Assembly (NCBI RefSeq): GCF_900176365.1
Contig: NZ_FWXY01000001.1
Coordinates: forward strand, 62,001 to 126,000
Direction: 5' to 3'
DNA: 64,000 bases
Source of the DNA: Desulfocicer vacuolatum DSM 3385
GTDB lineage: Bacteria > Desulfobacterota > Desulfobacteria > Desulfobacterales > Desulfobacteraceae
Shown here: piece by piece, positions 57,267-64,000 of the stretch
Numbering within the stretch: the first letter of the stretch is position 1
Layout of the letters: the number at the start of each line of letters is the position of its first letter
Made by a program: the position numbers and the translations under genes
The notes under the pieces: model-generated
What the model saw: only the letters and a program-made list of their open reading frames with translations
Databases searched by the model: none
What the model was told of the DNA's origin: nothing

Positions 57267-57294
57267 GGATAAACCCTGTTCGTGAATAATGGGC

Positions 57295-57951
57295 TTACTC
57301 GTCTGCCGGAGCTTCTTCTTCGGCATCAGCGTCAGCATTAACGTCAATGTCCAGTTCATCATCATCTTCTGTGGTTTCCTGCTCAGCTGCACTGGGCGGT
57401 ACCACGGTGAGAACTGTAAAATTCACCTCATGGGGAATTTCAACATCAGCACCCAGATCAATGGATTCCACATGGACAGAATCACCAATTTCAAGATCGG
57501 CAATGTCAATAACAATACTTTCCGGGGCATCTGCAGGTCGACAGATCACATCCAGTTCACGCCGGATAACCTGAACCATGCCACCCTCTTTTTCGCCCTT
57601 GCTTTCTCCGTTGGTTTCCACAGGAATGGTCACCGTAACGGTGTTATCCAGGTTGATTTCCTGGAAATCGGCATGAAGATAATTCAAACGAAAGGTGTCC
57701 ATCTGAACGTCTTTGAGCATCACTGTACGTGATGCCTTGCTGTCACCGTCCACAACAAGTTTCATAAAGATACCGGTTGTTCCGTTTTTTCTGATGATTT
57801 CGGAAAAAGCATAGGTGGGAACGGCAACCGGCACAGGCTCGGTTTCAGGTCCATAAATCACCGCCGGCAACAGCTCGTTTTTTCTAAGGGCCCGGGCAGC
57901 ACTCTTTCCCCTGCCCGATCTTACTGATCCTGTTAAATCTATTAGTTCCAA
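57295..57951 (-). CDS. rplY: 50S ribosomal protein L25/Ctc
   Basis: 5S rRNA-binding protein, 218 residues, the long Ctc form with an L25 N-domain (GRGKSAARALRKNELLPAVI), a TL5 C-domain (ELDVICRPADAPESIVIDIA) and a very acidic tail (TTEDDDELDIDVNADADAEE). Encoded 28 bases upstream of pth; the prs-ctc-pth order is widely conserved. Confidence 0.96.
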   Translation of the reverse strand: MELIDLTGSVRSGRGKSAARALRKNELLPAVIYGPETEPVPVAVPTYAFSEIIRKNGTTGIFMKLVVDGDSKASRTVMLKDVQMDTFRLNYLHADFQEINLDNTVTVTIPVETNGESKGEKEGGMVQVIRRELDVICRPADAPESIVIDIADLEIGDSVHVESIDLGADVEIPHEVNFTVLTVVPPSAAEQETTEDDDELDIDVNADADAEEEAPADE

Positions 57952-58002
57952 AAGTTTGTTCCTCCGTATCTGTGCTGCCGCACAGATCTGTCATTTTATT
58001 TT

Positions 58003-58941
58003 CTATACAAAAAGAGAATTTACAGAATCTCCCCTGTAACTTCGAAGAATGGCTTCACTGACAAGTTTTGATATGGAGACCTGGGTAATTTTTTCACAAG
58101 CTGAAGCAGCCTCGGACAGCGGAATGGTATCGGTGACCATAAGGCTTTCCAGGGAAGAATTGCTTATCCGATCCACAGCAGGCCCAGACAAAACCGCATG
58201 GGTGCAGCAGGCATGAACCGCCTTTGCACCTTTATCTTCGATAACACCCGCAGCTTCTGTGAGGGTACCGGCAGTATCCACCATATCATCAAGAATAATG
58301 GCTGTTTTATCCTTAACATCTCCAATAATAGCCATGGCCTTGGCCTGATTGGGGGCACTGCGTCGTTTATCAACAATGGCAAGACCGGCATGGAGACGTT
58401 TGGCAAAGGCCCGGGCCCGCTCCACCCCTCCGGCATCGGGGGAAACCACCACAAGATCACCGGAAAAATTGGATTTGATATGGTCCAGGATAACAGGAGC
58501 AGCATAAAGATTGTCCACGGGAATATCAAAAAAACCCTGGATCTGTCCTGCATGGAGATCCAGGGTAATGACTCTGTGAACCCCGGTCTGGGTTAAAAGA
58601 TCAGCAACCAGCTTCGCACTGATGGGAACCCTGGGTGCCACCTTCTTATCCTGCCGGGCATAACCGAAATAAGGAATAACTGCCGTAATATAGCTTGCAG
58701 AGGACCGTTTCAAAGCGTCAATCATGAGCAAAAGCTCAAAAAGATTGTCATTTACCGGAGCGCAGGTGGATTGAATAACAAACACTTCCTGACGCCTGAC
58801 GTTCTCCTGGATTTCCACCTGAATCTCACCGTCGCTGAACCGATTGATCTTTGCCCGGCCAAGGTGCAGGGAAAGATAATCAGAAATGCTCTGGGCAAGG
58901 GGTTCATTGGAATTCCCCGAGAAAACCGACATAGCATTCAT
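58003..58941 (-). CDS. prs: Ribose-phosphate pyrophosphokinase
   Basis: Makes PRPP from ribose 5-phosphate and ATP for nucleotide, His and Trp synthesis; 312 residues from ATG 58939-58941 ([20 protein letters not shown]). Motifs: [36 protein letters not shown], and the PRPP loop [12 protein letters not shown] near residue 220. Upstream extension of the frame runs into tRNA-Gln and is not used. Confidence 0.97.
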   Translation of the reverse strand: MNAMSVFSGNSNEPLAQSISDYLSLHLGRAKINRFSDGEIQVEIQENVRRQEVFVIQSTCAPVNDNLFELLLMIDALKRSSASYITAVIPYFGYARQDKKVAPRVPISAKLVADLLTQTGVHRVITLDLHAGQIQGFFDIPVDNLYAAPVILDHIKSNFSGDLVVVSPDAGGVERARAFAKRLHAGLAIVDKRRSAPNQAKAMAIIGDVKDKTAIILDDMVDTAGTLTEAAGVIEDKGAKAVHACCTHAVLSGPAVDRISNSSLESLMVTDTIPLSEAASACEKITQVSISKLVSEAILRSYRGDSVNSLFV

Positions 58942-58979
58942 ATGAATTCTCTTCTTCGCAAATCTTATTTTTTTAAAAG

Positions 58980-59054
58980 TGGCTGGGGCGGGAGGATTCG
59001 AACCTCCGAATGCAGGAATCAAAATCCTGTGTCTTACCGCTTGACGACGCCCCA
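58980..59054 (-). tRNA. tRNA-Gln (TTG anticodon)
   Basis: Acceptor TGGGGCG/CGCCCCA, anticodon stem CAGGA/TCCTG with loop TTTTGAT (anticodon TTG), T-loop GTTCGAATCC, encoded CCA. It sits between ispE and prs, the conserved ispE-tRNA-Gln-prs arrangement; eight bases separate it from ispE. Confidence 0.98.
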
Positions 59055-59062
59055 TGAATGCG

Positions 59063-59944
59063 TCATATGAAGGAAGTTAGAAAAATGCGTTTGTGCGGGT
59101 TATTATGCCATCTCCGGGACAGCATGTCAAACGCGCACTCAGCCTGTCCATCTTCCCAGAACAGCACAAAAAAAGAGGCCCCACTTCCTGTCATCATCAC
59201 CTTTTGGGTCAGAAGACCGGCCATCTCCGTTTTAAATGCCTGGATCTCCGGGTACAACTCACATGCAGATGCTTCAAGATCATTGTGCATATCCACACTG
59301 ATATCCAGCACCCGATTCTCCTCACACGCAATAATCAGGGCATTATTAGTAGATTTATGCCCGGTTGTCAATGCTAAATTAATATTTTTATAAACCAGGG
59401 CCGTTGATGCTGCAACGCCGGGGCTGGCCAGCAATACCCTGCAGGGAGTTTTCAATGTACAAGGGGTCAGCAATTCCCCCACCCCCCGGGCAAGGGCAGC
59501 CCCCCCCTGGACAAAAAAAGGCACATCAGCCCCCAGGCAAAGCCCCATATCCATGAGATCCCGGCGGGAGAAGGGCTTGTCAAACCAATGATTCAATGAT
59601 TTTAAAACAGTGGCAGCGTTACTGCTGCCCCCCCCAAGTCCCCCTCCCACGGGAATCTGTTTATCAATGGCAACAGCCACCCCCCCGGGCACACGCCCCA
59701 CCCCCCTCTTGCGGGCCAGTTCTTTCCAGAAAATGGTGGCAGCCCTGTGGGCAAGGTTGGTTTCATCTTCAGGCACCCGGGGATGGCTGCATGTCACAGA
59801 AATATCCGATGCCTGGAAATCAAAATAGATGTCATCACATAGATCCACACAGGCCATCACTGTTTCCAGATCATGGTAGCCGTTCTTCCTCCTGCCGGTG
59901 ACATGGAGGAAAAGATTGATTTTTGCCGGAGAAGCGACCTTCAT
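59063..59944 (-). CDS. ispE: 4-diphosphocytidyl-2-C-methyl-D-erythritol kinase
   Basis: GHMP kinase of the MEP isoprenoid pathway, 293 residues starting [22 protein letters not shown] loop [17 protein letters not shown] near residue 100, substrate Asp in GADVPFF near 140, and the C-terminal [12 protein letters not shown]. The ATG at 59942-59944 overlaps the DUF1844 stop (TGATG), so both are coupled. Confidence 0.97.
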   Translation of the reverse strand: MKVASPAKINLFLHVTGRRKNGYHDLETVMACVDLCDDIYFDFQASDISVTCSHPRVPEDETNLAHRAATIFWKELARKRGVGRVPGGVAVAIDKQIPVGGGLGGGSSNAATVLKSLNHWFDKPFSRRDLMDMGLCLGADVPFFVQGGAALARGVGELLTPCTLKTPCRVLLASPGVAASTALVYKNINLALTTGHKSTNNALIIACEENRVLDISVDMHNDLEASACELYPEIQAFKTEMAGLLTQKVMMTGSGASFFVLFWEDGQAECAFDMLSRRWHNNPHKRIFLTSFI

Positions 59945-60264
59945 CAACACCCCTTGGCCTTTACATAGGAAATCTGCAATTCATGGAGAAGACTGGTGAT
60001 AAGATGGGCCTCTTCAGAATCCAGATTCCCCTTGGTTTTTTTCTGGAGCACATCAATGATATCCACTGTCTGCCTGGCAAGATCCATATTTTTAGACCGA
60101 ACTCCGGTGGCCGGATCAGGCATTTCTCCCATCTGCACCAGGGCCGTTGAATACAAAGAGACAATCAGGGTTGAAAAATCCGCCTGGGGAAGCCCTTTTG
60201 GCGGTGGACAGGGTCCTTTATTACCGTCACACTCATTCATGCTGAATCCATTACCTTGTGCCAT
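59944..60264 (-). CDS. DUF1844 family protein
   Basis: 106 residues, ATG 60262-60264 with AGGAG upstream. The N-terminus is followed by the DUF1844 core ADFSTLIVSLYSTALVQMGE, DLARQTVDIIDVLQKKTKGN and EEAHLITSLLHELQISYVKA. The function of this family is not known. Heads the operon with ispE. Confidence 0.85.
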   Translation of the reverse strand: MAQGNGFSMNECDGNKGPCPPPKGLPQADFSTLIVSLYSTALVQMGEMPDPATGVRSKNMDLARQTVDIIDVLQKKTKGNLDSEEAHLITSLLHELQISYVKAKGC

Positions 60265-60447
60265 TTGTTTATCTCCTCTTAAGGTTAGATTATTTGTGTT
60301 AAATGAAGACACCGGCCGACATATCTTTTTATCTGCCAATGGCCCTATTGGTGAATAGCAGCCTAAAAACAGGGAATGCCAAAGCATCCACCGGCGCCCC
60401 CTTTTGCCAAATTCAAACCCTCTGATAAATTTATCTGTTTTAGTTAT

Positions 60448-61056
60448 TCATGGCCCGGTCCACACCACATGGGATTGTCCCCCGGCAATGGATGCCACAT
60501 GTCCATCCGACATAAAGTGTTCCACCCGGGTAACGACCCCTTTATAAGAGAGCTTCAGATGCAGGGGGCCGTCAACCGACACCACAGAGACATCCTTTAA
60601 ACCAATCAATCCAATGCCATGAAGTTTCAGCACAGCCTCCTTGGCTGTGAAACAGCGGAAAAAAACAATCTCCCGGAGGACATCATGGAAAAGCCGGGTC
60701 TCCCCTTTGGAGCAGATACGCCGGAACAACCCGGGTGCAACAGGTTTTATCTCTTCAATATCAATTCCCACCGGACGCCGGGACACCACCCCGGCCACAT
60801 GGCACGGCTTATGGCTAAGGGACCAGTGCACCCCACCCCATGGAAGGGGCTGCCCCTGATCTCCTTTGGGAAAGGTGCCCATGACAACACCCGCCCTGCG
60901 GGCGGAAAAACGCACACTTTGCCGGGCCAGCATGCCAAGGGCTTTTAAGCGCTTCTTGGGACTCAGTTCCCGGATATGCAAAGGCACCTGCATTACCACC
61001 GGAAACAAAACCCCCGCCCCCCGTGGAGATAGCCCCCCGTGGTGACCGGGTATCAC
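60448..61056 (-). CDS. 4'-phosphopantetheinyl transferase (Sfp/EntD type)
   Basis: Converts apo-carrier proteins to holo form with CoA, 202 residues. Motifs VHWSLSHKP, GIDIEEI (Mg site) and FTAKEAVLKLHG. Starts with GTG at 61054-61056, overlapping the synthetase stop by four bases (GTGA). Its carrier protein substrate is not obvious from context. An in-frame alternative start is not needed. Confidence 0.92.
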   Translation of the reverse strand: MIPGHHGGLSPRGAGVLFPVVMQVPLHIRELSPKKRLKALGMLARQSVRFSARRAGVVMGTFPKGDQGQPLPWGGVHWSLSHKPCHVAGVVSRRPVGIDIEEIKPVAPGLFRRICSKGETRLFHDVLREIVFFRCFTAKEAVLKLHGIGLIGLKDVSVVSVDGPLHLKLSYKGVVTRVEHFMSDGHVASIAGGQSHVVWTGP

Positions 61057-63176
61057 GCAGGTGGAGCCAGTGAGATAATAATGTCAGCCACCGTGGTCCC
61101 CTCTCCCCCGACATGTACAAACAGAGGATTGATGTCCAGCTCCTTTATTTCAGGATGATTTTTCACCATGGCACTTAGACTCACCAGATTCTTTTCCAGG
61201 GCCTCAATGTCTGCCGGTGCTTCTCCCCGCACCCCGGTGAGGATGGGATATCCTTTTATGGCTTTTATCATGCGCCGAACCACATTCCGGCCCATGGGCG
61301 CCATGCGGAAAACCACATCTTTATAGACTTCCACAAAAATCCCCCCCAGTCCGAACATAATCACATGTCCGGAGGCGGCATGGCGGCTTACCCCCAGAAT
61401 AACCTCTTTACCCTTGGTGGCCATCTGCTGTACCAGCACACCGTCCAAGGTAGCCTTGGCATTGTATTGCCGGGCATTCTTGATTATGGAGTCAAAGGCT
61501 TTTTTAACTGCCGCTTCATTGTTCAGCCCCACCTTCACACCTCCGGCATCGGACTTGTGGAGGATCTGGGGAGAAACAATTTTCATCACCACAGGAAAAC
61601 CTATTTTTCGGGCAATGTCAACGGCCTCATCCGCAGTGGTTGCCAGGGCCATTTCCAGGGTATTAAATCCATAGCATTTAAGGATTTCATTTCCATCCAG
61701 TTCCCCCAGGGTATCTATCCCCTGCGCCATATAACCGTCAATGATAGCCCGGGCCTTTTCCACGTCATGGCTCATTTCATACTGGGGCAGGCGTCTTCTG
61801 GAAAGCCATCGGTTATTGGCATAAAGGGCACCCATGGCCCGGGCTGCACTTTCGGGAAACTGGTACACCGGCACATGATTTTCCTGGAGAAGGTGCACCC
61901 CGTCGGAAACATCCACCACCCCCATGAACGCACACACAATGGGTTTCACCTCAGACCTTGCAATATTAACAATGGCTTCTGCGGTTCCCATGGCATCGGT
62001 CATGGACTGGGGGGTTAAAATAATCAACACACTGTCCACCCCGGGATCACTGATCACCGTGGCCAGGGTGTTTTCGTACCGGTCCCGGGCTGCGTCTCCA
62101 ATGACATCCACAGGGTTATGGAAATTGGCAGTGGGGGGCAGATATTTATGCAGTTCCCGGATGGTGTCCTGGGTGAATTTTGCCAGTTTCAATCCGGAAT
62201 TTTCACTCATATCCGTGGCAATGATTCCCGGCCCCCCGGCATTGGTGACAATGGCAATTTTATCCCCCCGGGGCACTTTTTTGCAGGCAAGGGCCTTGGC
62301 ATAATCAAACAGCTCATTCACGGTGCTGCATCGCATGATGCCGGACTGGGAAAAAATAGCATCATACACGGCATCAGAGCCTGCCAGGGAACCGGTGTGG
62401 GAGGCGGCTGCTGCTGCCCCGGCATCGGAGGTTCCTGATTTAATGGCAATCACCGGAGTGGGATTTAAGCCGGAGGTCATTTCCCGGACCTCACGGATAA
62501 AGGTCTGTGCATCACAGGAGAGCTCTTCCATGTAGATCATCACCACATCGGTGTTGGGATCAGCGTGATAGTAGCGCAGCAAATCCAGTTCATCCACATC
62601 GGCTTTATTTCCAATGGAAACAAATTTTGAAAACCCAAATCCCTGGTCCGCCGCAAAATCCAGCACTGCCGTACACAGGGCCCCGCTCTGGGAAATAAAA
62701 GAGATATTACCGGGCTGGGGCATGCGATTGGAGAAACTGGCGTTGAGGGACACCCCGGGGGAGGGATTGATCACACCCAGGCAATTGGGACCCACCAGTC
62801 GAATATCTGCATCCTGACACAATTGCTGGATCTTTTTCTCCATCTCCAGCCCTTCTCCACCCACCTCTTTAAATCCGGCAGAAACAATGACAATCCCCTT
62901 GACCCCTTTGGCAATGCACGCCTCCACAGCCTTCACCGCAGGCCGGGGGGGTAAAATAATCATGGCAAGATCAATGGGATCAAGAATATGGGCAATGGTC
63001 TGATAGCATTTTACGCTGAGAATGGATCGCGCCTTGGGATTTACGGGATAAAGGGTTCCTTGAAATCCCCCATAAAGGATATTGGCAAATATATCATGCC
63101 CCACCTTACCTTTTTGGGTGGAGGCACCAATCACAGCAATGGATTCCGGCGAAAAAATTGCATCAAGCTTATCCAT
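61053..63176 (-). CDS. ADP-forming acyl-CoA synthetase (acetate-CoA ligase type, fused alpha/beta)
   Basis: 707 residues; converts acyl-CoA, ADP and Pi to acid, ATP and CoA or the reverse. N-terminal CoA-binding domain (AVIGASTQKGKVGHDIF), succinyl-CoA ligase-like domains with the phospho-His in ASHTGSLAGSD near residue 258, and a C-terminal ATP-grasp domain (IARKIGFPVVMKIVSPQILH, HKSDAGGVKVGL, FGLGGIFVEVYKDV). Sixteen bases after the cooC-like gene; GGAGAGG precedes the ATG. Substrate (acetate or aryl-acids) is not resolvable. Confidence 0.94.
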   Translation of the reverse strand: MDKLDAIFSPESIAVIGASTQKGKVGHDIFANILYGGFQGTLYPVNPKARSILSVKCYQTIAHILDPIDLAMIILPPRPAVKAVEACIAKGVKGIVIVSAGFKEVGGEGLEMEKKIQQLCQDADIRLVGPNCLGVINPSPGVSLNASFSNRMPQPGNISFISQSGALCTAVLDFAADQGFGFSKFVSIGNKADVDELDLLRYYHADPNTDVVMIYMEELSCDAQTFIREVREMTSGLNPTPVIAIKSGTSDAGAAAAASHTGSLAGSDAVYDAIFSQSGIMRCSTVNELFDYAKALACKKVPRGDKIAIVTNAGGPGIIATDMSENSGLKLAKFTQDTIRELHKYLPPTANFHNPVDVIGDAARDRYENTLATVISDPGVDSVLIILTPQSMTDAMGTAEAIVNIARSEVKPIVCAFMGVVDVSDGVHLLQENHVPVYQFPESAARAMGALYANNRWLSRRRLPQYEMSHDVEKARAIIDGYMAQGIDTLGELDGNEILKCYGFNTLEMALATTADEAVDIARKIGFPVVMKIVSPQILHKSDAGGVKVGLNNEAAVKKAFDSIIKNARQYNAKATLDGVLVQQMATKGKEVILGVSRHAASGHVIMFGLGGIFVEVYKDVVFRMAPMGRNVVRRMIKAIKGYPILTGVRGEAPADIEALEKNLVSLSAMVKNHPEIKELDINPLFVHVGGEGTTVADIIISLAPPA

Positions 63177-63192
63177 TTTACCTCTCCAGTGC

Positions 63193-63960
63193 TTAAGCGT
63201 TAACAGTATCCATCACTTTTTCCATCATCTGCTGCACCGCCATGACCCCGGGGGAATCATCGGGTAACTCCAAAAGGGATTTTTGTTCCATGTCATATTC
63301 CAGCAAGGCATCATCATTGGGAATGGTGCCGATGATGGGAATACCGATTTTTTCCACCTCACCCAAAAAGACATCCCCCAGGGTTTCCGGTGCACGGTTC
63401 ACCACCAGCCCCACATGCCCCACAGAAAGCTTGAGATCATCGAGCATGGAAACAATGCGACCCACGGCCCGAAGCCCCCGCAAAGCGTAATCCGTAACCA
63501 AAAGCAGCATATCCACCTTGCCGCTGGTGCGGCGGCTCAAATGCTCCATGCCCGCTTCATTGTCCACCAGAAGATATTTATAGTTTTTTTCCAGCTCTTC
63601 GGAAAATCTATTGAGAATATTATTCACCATGCAGTAGCAGCCCTGGCCTTCCTGACGTCCCATCACCAAAAGATCAAACTCTTTATTTTCTATGAGCACC
63701 TGGTTCATGAGCATTTCAAGATAAACAATCTTATCCATACCCGATGGAACGCCCTGGGGATCTTTCATGAAACTTTCCCGGATATCCCCAACGGTTTTTT
63801 CAACATTCAGCCCCAGAGTTTCTCCCAGGTTGGAGTTGGGATCTGCATCCACGGCAAGCACCGGGGAGTGGTTATTCGTTGACAGATATCTCAGTACCAG
63901 TGATGCCACAGTGGTTTTTCCCACTCCGCCCTTTCCAGCCAGTGCAATAACTTTACCCAT
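63193..63960 (-). CDS. cooC: CooC/AcsF-like ATPase for CO dehydrogenase maturation
   Basis: MinD-superfamily ATPase, 255 residues (MGKVIALAGKGGVGKTTVAS; ATG 63958-63960, GGGAG upstream). Deviant Walker A GKGGVGKTT, the AVDADPNSNLGETLG switch, and the CxC motif in QEGQGCYCMVNNI that binds nickel in CooC. The gene starts 40 bases from the right edge; CODH/ACS genes may lie beyond it, but they are not visible. Operon with the synthetase and phosphopantetheinyl transferase. Confidence 0.88.
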   Translation of the reverse strand: MGKVIALAGKGGVGKTTVASLVLRYLSTNNHSPVLAVDADPNSNLGETLGLNVEKTVGDIRESFMKDPQGVPSGMDKIVYLEMLMNQVLIENKEFDLLVMGRQEGQGCYCMVNNILNRFSEELEKNYKYLLVDNEAGMEHLSRRTSGKVDMLLLVTDYALRGLRAVGRIVSMLDDLKLSVGHVGLVVNRAPETLGDVFLGEVEKIGIPIIGTIPNDDALLEYDMEQKSLLELPDDSPGVMAVQQMMEKVMDTVNA

Positions 63961-64000
63961 GTTTACTCCCAAAAAATAGTTGTAATAGAAAATTTAGCGA

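Noticed and set aside
1-64000. Prophage or integrative element
   Set aside because: No integrase, transposase, phage structural gene or tRNA-flanking repeat was found; genes are standard chromosomal operons.

Overview
The window reads as chromosomal DNA of a sulfate-reducing deltaproteobacterium, most likely a Desulfobacteraceae-like member of Desulfobacterota. This is inference from gene content: a selenocysteine formate dehydrogenase, an RnfB fused to a GltD-like flavoprotein, EtfBA with a membrane FeS quinone oxidoreductase, a CooC-type ATPase and an ADP-forming acyl-CoA synthetase. No species can be named from sequence alone. The region is gene-dense and largely housekeeping; I saw no prophage, transposase gene or CRISPR array.

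Layout. 1-13608 (minus): the tRNA-tuf-rpo block: tRNA-Thr(TGT), Tyr, Gly, Thr(GGT), tuf, rpmG, tRNA-Trp, secE, nusG, rplK, rplA, rplJ, rplL, rpoB and rpoC (cut by the left edge), with a strong promoter ahead of the first tRNA. 14077-17242 (plus): a LysM lytic transglycosylase lipoprotein, tRNA-Arg and a U32 peptidase. 17278-23050 (minus): gyrA, radC, a Cys-rich small gene, pgk and an unrecognised gene. 23051-24140: a repeat-filled intergenic region with one small membrane ORF. 24141-32138 (minus): thiolase, rarA, der, tRNA-Glu/Lys, trkH and trkA. 32796-37675 (minus): etfA, etfB, membrane FeS oxidoreductase and a TetR regulator. 38059-39864 (plus): class II aldolase and a small conserved gene. 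40013-42730 (minus): cvpA, mazG, hisH, hisF. 42939-48642 (plus): phoH, an HD phosphohydrolase, ybeY, pdxJ and a family II pyrophosphatase. 48909-54178: the divergent pair rnfB-fusion (minus) and selenocysteine formate dehydrogenase (plus). 54290-60264 (minus): rluD, carD, pth, rplY, prs, tRNA-Gln, ispE, DUF1844. 60448-63960 (minus): a cooC-like ATPase, an ADP-forming acyl-CoA synthetase and a phosphopantetheinyl transferase.

Together the metabolic genes point to an anaerobe moving electrons from acyl-CoA oxidation (thiolase, EtfAB, membrane oxidoreductase), formate (Sec-FDH) and ferredoxin/NAD(P)H (RnfB fusion). A CODH-type maturation ATPase suggests C1/acetyl-CoA metabolism elsewhere in the genome.

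The least expected items are a dispersed family of about 85-90 bp two-hairpin intergenic repeats (around twelve copies, five clustered between gyrA and thiolase), the in-frame UGA of the formate dehydrogenase with a SECIS-like hairpin, the RnfB-GltD fusion standing apart from other rnf genes, and a membrane oxidoreductase whose first CCG domain has lost its cysteines.
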